Shown here in pieces: positions 46,622 to 56,049 of a stretch of 64,000 bases of DNA (the first letter of the stretch is position 1; every line of letters begins with the position of its first letter). Under the pieces are notes generated by a model that made no database searches, had not been told where the DNA came from, and saw nothing but the letters and a program-made list of their open reading frames with translations. The DNA lies in assembly GCF_016653635.2 (NCBI RefSeq), contig NZ_CP067420.1, forward strand, positions 3,321,501-3,385,500, given 5' to 3'. Position numbers and translations under genes: made by a program. This DNA is from Skermanella sp. TT6. GTDB taxonomy: Bacteria; Pseudomonadota; Alphaproteobacteria; Azospirillales; Azospirillaceae.

Positions 46622-47599
46622 ATGGCCGCCATCGCATCGTTCCTGGGAAGGCGGCTGATCAAGTCCGTCTTCATCCTGTTCGCCATCGTGGTGATCAATT
46701 TCCTGCTGGTGCGCGCGGCACCCGGCGACCCGGCCATGGTCATGGCCGGCGAGGCCGGGGCCGCCGACCAGCAATATGTCGAGCAGCTTCGCGAGCAGTT
46801 CGGCCTGGACCGGCCGCTGTACGAACAGCTCGGGATCTACCTTGCCGACGTGGCGACCGGCGACCTGGGTTTCTCCTACCGGCAGCAGCGGCCGGTGTGG
46901 GACCTGATCGCCGACCGGCTGCCGCCGACCCTGATCCTGACCGGCTGCGCCTTCGTCCTGGCGCTGGCGGCCGGGATCCTGCTCGGCACCCTGGCGGCGA
47001 TGAATGTCGGCCGCTGGTCGGACAGCGCCATCACCGTGCTGGCGCTGCTGAGCTACGCGACGCCGATCTACTGGGTCGGCCTGATGCTGATCCTGCTTTT
47101 CTCGGTGCAGCTCGGCTGGCTGCCCGCCTTCGGCTACGAGACCGTCGGGGCCGGCTACGAGGGATGGGACCGCGCCGCCGACATCGGGACGCACCTGATC
47201 CTGCCGGTCGTGACGCTGGGGCTGTTCTACATGGCGGTCTATGCCCGGCTGACCCGCGCCTCGATCCTGGAGGTGCGCGACATGGACTTCGTCAAGACCG
47301 CCCGCGCCAAGGGGCTGACCGAGACCCGCATCGTCTTCAGGCACGTGCTGCGGAACGCCATCCTGCCGGTCATCACCTTCGCCGGAATCCAGGCCGGCCA
47401 GCTGATCGGCGGCTCTATCCTGGTCGAGACGGTGTTCGCCTGGCCCGGCATCGGCCGGCTGGCCTTCGACGCCGTCCTGCAGCGGGACTACCAGGTCCTG
47501 CTCGGCATCTTCTTCGTGACCTCGGTGATGGTGATCGTCTTCAACATCATCACCGACCTGGTCTACTCGCTCGTCGATCCCCGCATCGAGGTGGCCTGA
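46622..47599 (+). CDS. ABC transporter permease (DppB/OppB type)
   Basis: This is a 325-residue membrane protein. The N-terminus FLGRRLIKSVFILFAIVVIN with FLLVRAAPGDPAMVMAGEAG is diagnostic of DppB. The coupling loop is MDFVKTARAKGLTETRIVFR HV region, followed by RNAILPVITFAGIQAGQLIG. About six membrane segments are visible. It works with the next gene. Confidence 0.94.
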   Translation: MAAIASFLGRRLIKSVFILFAIVVINFLLVRAAPGDPAMVMAGEAGAADQQYVEQLREQFGLDRPLYEQLGIYLADVATGDLGFSYRQQRPVWDLIADRLPPTLILTGCAFVLALAAGILLGTLAAMNVGRWSDSAITVLALLSYATPIYWVGLMLILLFSVQLGWLPAFGYETVGAGYEGWDRAADIGTHLILPVVTLGLFYMAVYARLTRASILEVRDMDFVKTARAKGLTETRIVFRHVLRNAILPVITFAGIQAGQLIGGSILVETVFAWPGIGRLAFDAVLQRDYQVLLGIFFVTSVMVIVFNIITDLVYSLVDPRIEVA

Positions 47600-47600
47600 C

Positions 47601-48443
47601 ATGAGCCGTGACTTCTGGAAGGCCTTCGCCCGCAACCGCGGCGCGGTCGTCGGCCTGGCGATCCTGGCGCTGGTCGTGCTGTGCGCCGTCTTCGCCAACC
47701 TGCTCTATCCGGACAGCCCGTGGGACATGGTCGCGATCCCGTTCCAGCCGCCCCTGTCGGAGGACGCGCTGCTCGGCTCCGACACGCTGGGGCGCGACAT
47801 CGCCTCGGGCATCGTCCACGGCGCGCGGGTGTCGCTGCTGATCGGCATCGCCTCCACCGCGGTGGCGCTGCTGATCGGCGTCACCCTGGGCGCCACGGCC
47901 GGGTACCACGGCGGGGCCATCGACGACGCGATCATGCGCTTCACGGAGCTGTTCCAGACCATCCCCAACTTCGTGCTGGCGGTGGTCCTGGTCGCGATCT
48001 TCACGCCGACCATCACCAACATCACGATCGCCATCGCGATCGTGAGCTGGCCGCCGCTGGCCCGGCTGGCGCGGGGCGAGTTCATGGCGCTGCGCTCGCG
48101 GGAGTTCGTGCAGGCGGCCGTCACCACCGGCCAGGGCACCGGCACCATCATCCTGCGCCAGATCCTGCCCAACAGCCTGTCGCCGATCATCGTCGCGGCC
48201 TCGCTGACCGTGGCGACGGCGATCCTGCTGGAGAGCTCGCTGAGCTTCCTGGGCCTGGGCGACCCCAACGTGATGAGCTGGGGCTACATGATCGGCGCCG
48301 CGCGGACCGTGATCCGCCAGGCCTGGTGGATGAGCTTCTTCCCCGGCGTCGCGATCCTGCTGACCGTGCTGGCGCTGAACCTCGTCGGCGAGGGGCTGAA
48401 CGACGCCCTCAACCCGAAACTGGCCAGGAAGGGAAGGGCATGA
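47601..48443 (+). CDS. ABC transporter permease (DppC/OppC type)
   Basis: This is a 280-residue membrane protein starting one base after the previous stop. DppC markers are LLGSDTLGRDIASGIVHGAR, the coupling loop SREFVQAAVTTGQGTGTIIL and the C-terminal GVAILLTVLALNLVGEGLND. Its stop overlaps the start of the ATPase gene (ATGA at 48440). Confidence 0.94.
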   Translation: MSRDFWKAFARNRGAVVGLAILALVVLCAVFANLLYPDSPWDMVAIPFQPPLSEDALLGSDTLGRDIASGIVHGARVSLLIGIASTAVALLIGVTLGATAGYHGGAIDDAIMRFTELFQTIPNFVLAVVLVAIFTPTITNITIAIAIVSWPPLARLARGEFMALRSREFVQAAVTTGQGTGTIILRQILPNSLSPIIVAASLTVATAILLESSLSFLGLGDPNVMSWGYMIGAARTVIRQAWWMSFFPGVAILLTVLALNLVGEGLNDALNPKLARKGRA

Positions 48444-50131
48444 CCATGACGCCCGGCGAAACCGGCGACGTCCTGCTGGACGTCCGCGACCTGACCGTCG
48501 CCCTGCCCCGGGGGGCGGAACGCCCCCACGCGGTCGAGGATGTCAGCCTCCGGATCCGCAGGAACGAGATCCTGTGCGTGGTCGGCGAGTCCGGCTCCGG
48601 CAAGTCGATGACCGCCCACGCGATCATGGGCCTGCTCCCGAAGCCGCATGTCAGGGTGGCGGCCGGCCGGGCCGACTATCTCGGCCGCGACATCCTGGCC
48701 ATGAGCGACGCCGAGCAGCGGTCGCTGCGCGGCGGCCGCATCGCGATGATCTTCCAGGAGCCGATGACGGCGCTCAACCCGCTGATGACGGTCGGCGACC
48801 AGATCGAGGAGAGCCTGAAGGCCCACTCCGCCATGGACAGAGCGGCCCGGCGCGCCCGCGTCCTGGAACTACTGGAGGATGTCGGCCTGCCCGACCCGGA
48901 CCGGCTGCGGCGCAGCTACCCGTTCCGCCTGTCGGGCGGCCAGAGGCAGCGGGTCATGATCGCCATGGCCCTGGCGCTGGAGCCCGACCTGCTGATCGCG
49001 GACGAGCCCACGACCGCGCTCGACGTGACGACGCAGCGGCAGATCCTGGACCTGATCCGCAAGGTGCAGGCCGAGCGCCGGATGGGCGTCATGTTCATCA
49101 CCCATGATTTCGGCGTCGTCGCCGAGATCGCGACCACGGTCGCGGTGATGCAGCATGGCAAGTGCGTCGAGATCGGTCCGGCCGAGCAGGTGCTGAACCG
49201 CCCCCGGCACCCCTATACCTGCGAGCTGATCGCCGCCGTCCCGCACTATATCGAGCACCGCGAAGACTTCACCAAGCGGGGCGAGGCGCTGCTGACGGCG
49301 GAGAAGGTCCGGAAGGTCTTCCATATCGGCGGCGGCCTGTTCCGCAAGGGCCGCGACCTGGTGGCCGGCGACGACATCAGCCTGACCATCCACCCCGGCG
49401 AGACGCTGGGCGTGGTCGGCGAGAGCGGGTCCGGCAAGTCGACGCTTGGCCGCTGCATCGTCGGGCTGCACAAGGCCGACGGCGGGCGCATCCTGTTCCA
49501 GGGCCGGGACCTGGCGGGCCTGAGCCGGAAACAGTTCCGGCCGGTCCGCAAGGACATCCAGATGATCTTCCAGGACCCCTACGCGTCGCTCAACCCGCGG
49601 CACAAGGTGGCGGACATCATCGCCCAGGGGCCGGTGGCGTTCGGCGAACCGAAGGCCAAGGCGGCGGCCAGGGCCAGGGAACTGCTCCGGCTGGTGGGAC
49701 TGCCGGAGAGCGCCGCGGAGCGCTATCCGCACGAGTTCTCCGGCGGGCAGCGCCAGCGCATCTCCATCGCCCGCGCGCTGGCGCTGGAGCCGAAGCTGAT
49801 CATCGCGGACGAGCCGGTCTCCGCCCTGGACGTGTCGGTGCAGCGGCAGGTGCTCGACCTGCTCGACGACATCCGCCACCGGCTGGGCCTCGCCATGCTG
49901 TTCATCACCCACGACCTGCGGATCGCGGCCCAGGTCTGCGACACCATCGCGGTCATGCAGCGGGGCCGCGTGGTCGAGCTGAACAGCGCGCGCGAGGTCT
50001 TCCAGAACCCGCGGCACGCCTATACCCGGACCCTGCTCGACGCGATTCCCGGCAAGGCATGGGAGATCCCGGAAAATCTCCGGAACCGGCACGGCGCCTC
50101 CGGCACCGCCGGCCGGGGAGCGGTGGCATGA
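48440..50131 (+). CDS. Fused dual ATP-binding protein (DppD-DppF type)
   Basis: This 563-residue protein carries two complete ATPase domains. Domain 1 (10-260) has [25 protein letters not shown] and [12 protein letters not shown]. Domain 2 (285-530) has [26 protein letters not shown] and [12 protein letters not shown]. Both have switch histidines (FITHD). The [14 protein letters not shown] and [14 protein letters not shown] segments are the oligopeptide-transporter C-terminal motifs. Fusion keeps DppD and DppF stoichiometry equal. Start and stop both overlap neighbours. Confidence 0.95.
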   Translation: MTMTPGETGDVLLDVRDLTVALPRGAERPHAVEDVSLRIRRNEILCVVGESGSGKSMTAHAIMGLLPKPHVRVAAGRADYLGRDILAMSDAEQRSLRGGRIAMIFQEPMTALNPLMTVGDQIEESLKAHSAMDRAARRARVLELLEDVGLPDPDRLRRSYPFRLSGGQRQRVMIAMALALEPDLLIADEPTTALDVTTQRQILDLIRKVQAERRMGVMFITHDFGVVAEIATTVAVMQHGKCVEIGPAEQVLNRPRHPYTCELIAAVPHYIEHREDFTKRGEALLTAEKVRKVFHIGGGLFRKGRDLVAGDDISLTIHPGETLGVVGESGSGKSTLGRCIVGLHKADGGRILFQGRDLAGLSRKQFRPVRKDIQMIFQDPYASLNPRHKVADIIAQGPVAFGEPKAKAAARARELLRLVGLPESAAERYPHEFSGGQRQRISIARALALEPKLIIADEPVSALDVSVQRQVLDLLDDIRHRLGLAMLFITHDLRIAAQVCDTIAVMQRGRVVELNSAREVFQNPRHAYTRTLLDAIPGKAWEIPENLRNRHGASGTAGRGAVA

Positions 50132-51126
50132 GGAGGATCGCGATCGTCGGGGCGGGATCCATCGGCTGCCTGCTGGCCGCCCGCCTGACCACGACGCCGG
50201 CCGAGGTGACCCTGGTCGCCCGCCCCAGGGCCGCCGAGGCGATCGGCCGGGACGGGATCACCCTGGCGACGCCGCTGGGGCGCGTCTCCCGCGTGCCGAT
50301 CCGGGTTACCGACGACGCCCTGTCGGCCGGGCGGCAGGATGCGGTCTTCCTGTGCGTGAAGGCGCACGCGCTGGGCGGCGCTCTGGACATGCTGGCCAGC
50401 CTCTCCGGGCCGGAGACCGCCGTGGTGCCCATGGTCAACGGCATTCCCTGGTGGTACCCGCTCGGCCAGCCGGAGCCGCTGGGTTCCTACCGGCTGAAGT
50501 CCGTGGATCCGGACGGCACGCTGTGGCGGGCGATCCCGGCGGACCGGCTGGTCGGGTCCGTCGCCTGGGTCTCGGTCGAGGGCGACGGAGCGGGCCGCAT
50601 CCGGCATGTGGATGACCAGCGCTTCGTCTTCGGCGACCCGCTCGGCCGCAGGACGGCGGCGGTGGAGGGAGTCGTCGAGCTGTTCAGCCTCGCCGGCTTC
50701 CAGGCCCGCGGCAGCCTCGACATCCGCTCCGACATCTGGACCAAACTGTGGGGAAACCTCGCCTTCAACCCTCTGAGCGCCCTGACCGGCGCCACCATGG
50801 GGGCGCTGTGCGTCGATCCCGGGACCCGAACGGTCGCCAGGACGCTGATGGAGGAGGCCCGCGCCGTGGCCGAGCGCCTGGGCGTCCGGTCCGCCGCCGA
50901 CATCGAGGCGCGGATCGCCGCGGCCGCCGCGGTCGGCGACTTCAGGACCAGCATGCTCCAGGACATGGAGGCCGGCCGGCGGCTGGAGATCGAGGCGATC
51001 GTCCGCGCCGTGGCGGAACTGGGAGCGCTGGCCGGGGTGCCGACCCCCACCGTGGAGACGGTCGCGGCCCTGGTGGAGATGAGGGCACGCCAGCGCGGCG
51101 GCGGGCCGGCCGGCCTGGCGGCCTGA
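50128..51126 (+). CDS. Ketopantoate reductase-like (PanE/ApbA family) dehydrogenase
   Basis: This is a 332-residue NAD(P)-dependent 2-oxoacid reductase. The cofactor motif is IVGAGSIGCLLAARL; VFLCVKAHALGGAL and MVNGIPWWYPLG follow PanE. The catalytic lysine is in DIWTKLWGNLAFNPLSALTG. It is translationally coupled to the transporter ATPase. No pantothenate gene is nearby, so a dedicated catabolic 2-keto or 2-hydroxy acid substrate, perhaps an opine-like one, is more likely. Confidence 0.88.
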   Translation: MRRIAIVGAGSIGCLLAARLTTTPAEVTLVARPRAAEAIGRDGITLATPLGRVSRVPIRVTDDALSAGRQDAVFLCVKAHALGGALDMLASLSGPETAVVPMVNGIPWWYPLGQPEPLGSYRLKSVDPDGTLWRAIPADRLVGSVAWVSVEGDGAGRIRHVDDQRFVFGDPLGRRTAAVEGVVELFSLAGFQARGSLDIRSDIWTKLWGNLAFNPLSALTGATMGALCVDPGTRTVARTLMEEARAVAERLGVRSAADIEARIAAAAAVGDFRTSMLQDMEAGRRLEIEAIVRAVAELGALAGVPTPTVETVAALVEMRARQRGGGPAGLAA

Positions 51127-51188
51127 GTGGGCATGACGGAATGCTTCCCTGATCGCGCGACAGCGCCACCAAACCGACGGAGACCCCG

Positions 51189-52253
51189 ATGCGCTGCTTC
51201 CATCATCCCGACACCCTGCTGCACCGGCCGCCGCAGTTCCTGGTGCGCGGCCAGCCCAGGCCGGTGCCCGAGAAGCCGGAGCGCGTCCAGGCCGTGCTCG
51301 ACGCGCTCGGCCGGCGCGGCGACCGGGTCGAGATCGCCCCGGACGCGGGTGCGGCTCCCCGGGCCGCCGTGCATTCGCCGGAGTACCTGGCCTTCCTGGA
51401 AACCGCCCACGCCCGCTGGGCGGCCCTGCCCGACGCCTCGCCGGCGGTGATCCCCAACGTCCATCGCGGGCCGGACATGCTCTCGTACCCCTCCGGCGTG
51501 GTCGGCCAGGCGGGCTTCCACATGAGCGACACGGCCTGCCCGATCGCCGAGGGGACCTGGGCCGCCACCCGGGCTGCCTCCGACTGCGCCGTGGCGGCGG
51601 CACGGGCCGTCGCGACGGGCGGGGCCCCCTCGGCTTATGCGCTCTGCCGCCCGCCGGGGCACCATGCCGGCCGCGACATGGCGGGCGGCTTCTGCTACCT
51701 GAACCATGCCGCCCTCGCGGCGCAGGAGGCGCTTGGGCTGCTGGCGGCGCGCGGCCTGCCGCCGCGCGCGGCGGTGTTCGACGTGGACGTCCACCACGGC
51801 AACGGCACCCAGGCAATCTTCCGGGAGCGCGACGACGTGTTCTTCGTGTCCGTCCACGCCGACCCGATGGAGTTCTACCCCTTCATGGCCGGCCATGCGC
51901 ACGAGCGCGGGACCGGCCGCGGGGAAGGCTTCACCCTCAACCTGCCCCTGCCGCTCGGCACGTCGGAGGAGGCGTTCCTCGCCGCGGTGCGGGACGGCCT
52001 CGCCGCCATCGGGCGGTTCGCCCCGTCGCTGCTGGTGCTGTCCCTGGGCTTCGACACCTTCAAGGACGATCCCCTCGCCGCCTTCGGCGTCACCACGCCC
52101 GGCTTCGGCCGGCTGGGCCGCATCATCGCCGGGGCGAGCCTGCCGACGGTGCTGATCCAGGAGGGCGGCTACGCGGTCGACCACCTCGCCGCGAACCTGT
52201 CGAGTTTCTTGGACGGCTTCGAAGCCGTCCACCGCCTCCCTTCCGCCCCGTGA
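51189..52253 (+). CDS. Histone-deacetylase-family acetylpolyamine amidohydrolase-like protein
   Basis: This is a 354-residue zinc deacetylase. GGAG precedes the ATG. The active-site pair is H158-H159 (ALCRPPGHHAGRDMAGG). Zinc ligands are D200 and H202 (FDVDVHHGNGTQ) and D289 (LSLGFDTFKDDP). The tyrosine region is IQEGGYAVDHL. The insert HADPMEFYPFMAGHAHERG matches the substrate loop of bacterial acetylpolyamine amidohydrolases rather than AcuC. It probably releases acetate from an N-acetylated amine brought in by the cluster's transporter. Confidence 0.87.
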   Translation: MRCFHHPDTLLHRPPQFLVRGQPRPVPEKPERVQAVLDALGRRGDRVEIAPDAGAAPRAAVHSPEYLAFLETAHARWAALPDASPAVIPNVHRGPDMLSYPSGVVGQAGFHMSDTACPIAEGTWAATRAASDCAVAAARAVATGGAPSAYALCRPPGHHAGRDMAGGFCYLNHAALAAQEALGLLAARGLPPRAAVFDVDVHHGNGTQAIFRERDDVFFVSVHADPMEFYPFMAGHAHERGTGRGEGFTLNLPLPLGTSEEAFLAAVRDGLAAIGRFAPSLLVLSLGFDTFKDDPLAAFGVTTPGFGRLGRIIAGASLPTVLIQEGGYAVDHLAANLSSFLDGFEAVHRLPSAP

Positions 52254-52269
52254 CAAAGGAAACGACGCC

Positions 52270-52593
52270 ATGACCGACAGCAATGCTTCCCGCCCCAAGG
52301 CGACGCCGCACCAGCACATCGAGAACGGGCGCACCCGCGTCACCGAATGGCGCTTCGCGCCGGGTGCCGAGACGGGCGCACATATCCATGAGTACGACTA
52401 CGTGATCGTCCCCGTCACCCGCAGCCGCATGCGGCTGGAGATGCCGGACGGCACGGTGAACCATGCCGAACTGGAGCCCGGCCGGAGCTATTTCCGCTCC
52501 GCCGGCGTGTCGCACAACGTGATCAACGACGGCGACGGCGACCTCGTCTTCGTGGAGATCGAGTTCCTGGAGCCCGCCTCGGCCCGGTCGTAG
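52270..52593 (+). CDS. Small cupin-domain protein
   Basis: This is a 107-residue single-cupin protein. Motif 1 is PGAETGAHIHEYDYVIVPVT, with the two histidines expected for metal binding partly retained (HIHEYD). Motif 2 is PGRSYFRSAGVSHNVIND. It starts 16 bp after the deacetylase stop. Small stand-alone cupins near catabolic genes often act as isomerases or ligand sensors. The role here is unknown. Confidence 0.82.
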   Translation: MTDSNASRPKATPHQHIENGRTRVTEWRFAPGAETGAHIHEYDYVIVPVTRSRMRLEMPDGTVNHAELEPGRSYFRSAGVSHNVINDGDGDLVFVEIEFLEPASARS

Positions 52594-52598
52594 CCTCC

Positions 52599-53534
52599 AT
52601 GGGCCTGCACGCCGCCGCGCCTGCCGCCGGCACCGCCCGGGAGACCCGGGGGACCGTCGCGAAGGTCGCGCTGATCCTGGCGATCGGGCTGTTCTGGGGC
52701 GGCAACTGGCCGGCCGTGAAGACGGTGCTGTTCGAGTTGCCGCCCATCACGCTGCGCGCCATCGGCTTCACCACCGGGGCGCTGGCGCTGCTGGCCTGGG
52801 CCGGCGCCAGGGGATTGCCGCTGAAGGTACCGGCGGCGGAAATCCCGTGGCTGGCGGCGACCGGGCTGCTCAACATCCTCGCCTTCAATCTCTGCACGGC
52901 CTTCGCCCAGCTGATGATGCCGACCTCGCGGGCCGCCATCATCGCCTTCACCATGCCGGTCTGGGCGGCCCTGCTGGCGATCCCCCTGCTGGGCGAGCGG
53001 CCGGGCGGGCGGCAGGTCGTCGGCCTGGCGCTCGGGCTGGGCGGGCTGCTGGTGCTGCTCGGGCCGGAAGCCCTGCGGGGCGGCGCCGGCGATCTCTCGG
53101 GGCCGTTCCTGGTCGTCGCGGCGGCCGTATCCTGGGCCTTGGGGACGGTGCTGATGAAGCGGCGCGGCATTTGGCGGAGCCATGCGGCAGTCGTGACCGG
53201 CTGGCAGTACACCCTGTCGGCCGTGCCGGTGATCGTCCTGGCGGCCGTCCTGGAGTCCGCGCCGGGGCCGGCCTCCTGGCACCTGCCGACCTGGCTGGCC
53301 CTGGGCTATCACCTCGTCTTCTCCATCTGCATCGCGCAGATCCTGTGGTTCGTCATCGTCAGGCGGCTGACGGTGGCCCAGTCGACCATCGCCACCCTGC
53401 TGATCCCGGTCGTGGGTGTCGCCGGCTCCATCCTGGTGCTCGGCGATCCGCTGACGGCGCGCGTGCTGGCCGCGCTCGCCCTGGTGGTCTCCGCCGTGGC
53501 CTGCGTCATGGTGCGGCGGCGCCGGAGCGACTGA
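52599..53534 (+). CDS. EamA-family (DMT) transporter
   Basis: This 311-residue protein has ten predicted membrane segments in two EamA repeats. The first begins VALILAIGLFWGGNWPAVKT; the second begins FLVVAAAVSWALGTVLMKRR. The conserved end of each repeat (AFTMPVWAALLAIPLLGERP and LLIPVVGVAGSILVLGDPLT) is clear. It is probably an exporter of small metabolites such as amino acids. It starts 5 bp after the cupin gene. Confidence 0.88.
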   Translation: MGLHAAAPAAGTARETRGTVAKVALILAIGLFWGGNWPAVKTVLFELPPITLRAIGFTTGALALLAWAGARGLPLKVPAAEIPWLAATGLLNILAFNLCTAFAQLMMPTSRAAIIAFTMPVWAALLAIPLLGERPGGRQVVGLALGLGGLLVLLGPEALRGGAGDLSGPFLVVAAAVSWALGTVLMKRRGIWRSHAAVVTGWQYTLSAVPVIVLAAVLESAPGPASWHLPTWLALGYHLVFSICIAQILWFVIVRRLTVAQSTIATLLIPVVGVAGSILVLGDPLTARVLAALALVVSAVACVMVRRRRSD

Positions 53535-53552
53535 AGAAAAAGGAGGAAACCA

Positions 53553-54854
53553 ATGGACAAAGGTACGGTATCCGAGAACGGCCTGCCGGACGGCGGGCTG
53601 CGGCAGGCCGTCATCGACGCGGTGGACGCGCTCCAGGACGCCAACGTGGCGCTGCTGTCCGCCCTGGTGCGGGAACCGTCCACGCTCGGCAACGAGCAGG
53701 GCGCCCAGGTGGTCATGGCGTCGGCGTTCGCCGACCTGGGGCTGGAAGTGGACCGCTTCGCCATAGACGAGGACGCGATCCGCGCCCTGCCCGGCTACTC
53801 CCCGTCGGTCGCGTCGTACGACGGGCGCGAGAACGTGGTGGGGATCCATCGGCCGCGCGAGGCGACCGGGCGCTCGCTCATCCTGAACGGCCATATCGAC
53901 GTGGTTCCCGAGGGGCCGGGAGAGCTGTGGAGCAGCCCCCCTTACGAGCCCGCGGTGCGCGGCGGCCGGCTCTACGGGCGCGGCTCCGGCGACATGAAGG
54001 CCGGCATCGCCGCCTATACCACCGCCTTCCGGGCGCTCCGCGACCTGGGCTTCGCCCCGGCGGCGCCGGTCTATCTCCAGTCCGTGGTGGAGGAGGAATG
54101 CACCGGCAACGGCGCGCTCGCCTGCCTTCACCGGGGCTACCGGGCAGACGCGGCGGTCATCCCCGAGCCCTTCGACCATACCCTCATGACGGCGCAGCTG
54201 GGCGTGATGTGGGTGCGCCTGACGGTGACGGGCAAGCCGGCGCATGTGCTGGACACCTCGGCGGGGAGCAACGCCATCGAGAGCGCCTTCGCCCTGATGG
54301 ACCGGCTGCGCCGGCTGGAGGAGCGCTGGAACGAGCCCGCGCACCGCCATCCGGCCTATGCCGGCCACCGCCACCCGGTCAATTTCAACCTGGGAAGGAT
54401 CGAGGGCGGGGAGTGGACGTCGTCGGTTCCGTCGCGCTGCACGATGGACGTCAGGATCGGCTTCCATCCCGGCATGACCACGGCCGAGGTGCGGGAAGCC
54501 ATCCTGGAAACCGTGGATGAGGCGCGACGCGAGCTCGGCGGGCTGCGGGTCGAGGTCGAGTGGCGGGGCTTCCAGGCCGAAGGCTGCGTGATCGACCGGG
54601 GACACCCGATGATGCGCCTGCTGGCCGACAGCCACCGGACGGTGCGCGGCGGCGAGCCGGCCGACCTGGCGGCGACCTGCACCACCGACGCCCGTTTCTT
54701 CAATCTTTACGGAGACACGCCGGCCACCTGCTACGGTCCCGAGGCCGCCGGCATCCACGGCATCGATGAATCCGTGTCGCTCGACAGCCTGCGCGACGTG
54801 ACGCGCGTCCTCGCCCTGTTCATGGCGGGCTGGTGCGGGCTGGAGCGCCGGTGA
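53553..54854 (+). CDS. M20-family metallohydrolase (ArgE/DapE type deacylase)
   Basis: This is a 433-residue protein with AAGGAGG before the ATG. Metal ligands are H in LILNGHIDVVPEGP, D in GRGSGDMKAGIAAY, the E-E pair in SVVEEECTGNG, and E in VIPEPFDHTLM; a final ligand is expected at the histidine in AAGIHGIDESV. A dimerisation domain lies at about 200-320. Such enzymes deacylate N-acyl amino acids or cleave dipeptides. It is the last gene of the cluster, before a terminator. Confidence 0.88.
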   Translation: MDKGTVSENGLPDGGLRQAVIDAVDALQDANVALLSALVREPSTLGNEQGAQVVMASAFADLGLEVDRFAIDEDAIRALPGYSPSVASYDGRENVVGIHRPREATGRSLILNGHIDVVPEGPGELWSSPPYEPAVRGGRLYGRGSGDMKAGIAAYTTAFRALRDLGFAPAAPVYLQSVVEEECTGNGALACLHRGYRADAAVIPEPFDHTLMTAQLGVMWVRLTVTGKPAHVLDTSAGSNAIESAFALMDRLRRLEERWNEPAHRHPAYAGHRHPVNFNLGRIEGGEWTSSVPSRCTMDVRIGFHPGMTTAEVREAILETVDEARRELGGLRVEVEWRGFQAEGCVIDRGHPMMRLLADSHRTVRGGEPADLAATCTTDARFFNLYGDTPATCYGPEAAGIHGIDESVSLDSLRDVTRVLALFMAGWCGLERR

Positions 54855-54872
54855 GCGGACCGGTCCGCGAAA

Positions 54873-54900
54873 GGCTCCCGGGGCAGAGGTCCCGGGAGCC
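54873..54900. terminator. Hairpin terminator between convergent genes
   Basis: GGCTCCCGGG and CCCGGGAGCC form a perfect 10-bp stem with an 8-nt loop, between the stops of the M20 gene (54854) and the DUF1476 gene (54910). AAA precedes it but no T-run follows. Confidence 0.65.
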
Positions 54901-54909
54901 GGATCGGAG

Positions 54910-55260
54910 TCAGGCGAGGGCGTGGCGGGGCGCCGGCGCGCCGGCTTCGCCGATCTCGGCTTCGGCGAGGGTCAGGAGATGTTCCGCCTCGCGCTCGACC
55001 AGGGCCCGCGGCATGTCGAGGCCGTCGCGGACCAAGTCCAGGTACACCCGGTCCACGATCAGCCGGTTCCCCCGAGGCTCCATCTGCAGGCCCACCAGGA
55101 CATCGGCGTATTCGGAAGCCTGGGAGGGCGTGAGCCTCCGCTTTCCGGCGGCCCAGGCGGCAAGCCGCCTCGCCCGGCGGACCTGCGCCCGGAACAGGAG
55201 CTGCTGACCCAGCGAGAACTGCGCCTCGATGCCGTTCTGTCTCTCGGTCGACGGATACAT
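54910..55260 (-). CDS. DUF1476 family protein (ATP synthase zeta-subunit-like)
   Basis: This is a 116-residue protein with GAGGAG upstream. The pattern IEAQFSLGQQLLFRAQVRRA then RRLAAWAAGKRRLTPSQASE and VDRVYLDLVRDGL matches DUF1476, the alphaproteobacterial family whose studied members are the F1-ATPase inhibitor zeta subunit. The N-terminal inhibitory segment differs from the typical FDDREKAFE start, so this divergent copy may not inhibit the ATPase. The family supports an alphaproteobacterial host. Confidence 0.75.
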   Translation of the reverse strand: MYPSTERQNGIEAQFSLGQQLLFRAQVRRARRLAAWAAGKRRLTPSQASEYADVLVGLQMEPRGNRLIVDRVYLDLVRDGLDMPRALVEREAEHLLTLAEAEIGEAGAPAPRHALA

Positions 55261-55365
55261 GCCAAAACTCCTCTCAAGGTGGCTGATGGTTTGCGCGGAA
55301 CCCGTCGGGGCTCCTGGAAGAACGCGGGACGGGGTGTCTTCATCCCTGGCGTCCGGCGCCGCCGC

Positions 55366-56049
55366 TCACGCGGGGCCGGCGGGCGTCCGCTGTTCCGGAA
55401 GGATGCGGTTCCGGCCGGAGGCGTCGCGGTAGACCGCGCCGATCCGGTCGATCCACACGAGGGCGAGGGCGGCCAGGATGAAGGAGAAGAAGATCGCCAG
55501 CTTCCACACCAGCACCTCGCTCCGGTACTGCTCGACGTCGATCATGATCTTGAGAAGGTAGATCGACGAGATCGTGATGATGGTCGAACCGATCTTGATC
55601 TTGAGGGACCCGGGGTCGAGGCGCGCCAGCCAGGACACCGTCATGCTGCGGTGGGACACGATGGGACCGACGAAATTCTCGTAGTTGCTGATGATCACCA
55701 TGACGACCAGGCTGGCCACCAGGGCGAAGTCGATCAGCGACAGGATGATGGCGAGCGCCTCCACGCCGGACATCTCGTCGTAATCCTGGGCCATGGCGTA
55801 GATCAGCCGGGCGTAGACGATGGCGTAGACGCCCAGCGCGACCACCAGGCCCAGGTAGAAGATGACCAGGAGGTAGCGGCTGACCAGGATCAGCCGTCCG
55901 ACGATCCGGTCGAAACCGTTGGCCGCGGCGCCCCGCTCGCAGGGAGCCGGAGCGGCGTGGGGATAATCCGCCGGCACCGGCAGGGGCTCGGGCAGCGCGC
56001 CTATCTGGCGGGGCGCCTCGAGCGTCGAGGTCAGGTGCGGAACCGTCAT
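55366..56049 (-). CDS. UPF0114 (YqhA) family membrane protein
   Basis: This is a 227-residue protein. A proline-rich cytoplasmic N-terminus of about 50 residues is followed by four membrane segments: YLLVIFYLGLVVALGVYAIV, DFALVASLVVMVIISNYENF, TIITISSIYLLKIMIDVEQY and the WKLAIFFSFILAALALVWID segment. VMVIISNYENFVGP is the UPF0114 signature. The start overlaps the DUF2333 stop (ATGA), so they form a pair. Function unknown; the family has been linked to ion transport or envelope stress. Confidence 0.85.
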   Translation of the reverse strand: MTVPHLTSTLEAPRQIGALPEPLPVPADYPHAAPAPCERGAAANGFDRIVGRLILVSRYLLVIFYLGLVVALGVYAIVYARLIYAMAQDYDEMSGVEALAIILSLIDFALVASLVVMVIISNYENFVGPIVSHRSMTVSWLARLDPGSLKIKIGSTIITISSIYLLKIMIDVEQYRSEVLVWKLAIFFSFILAALALVWIDRIGAVYRDASGRNRILPEQRTPAGPA

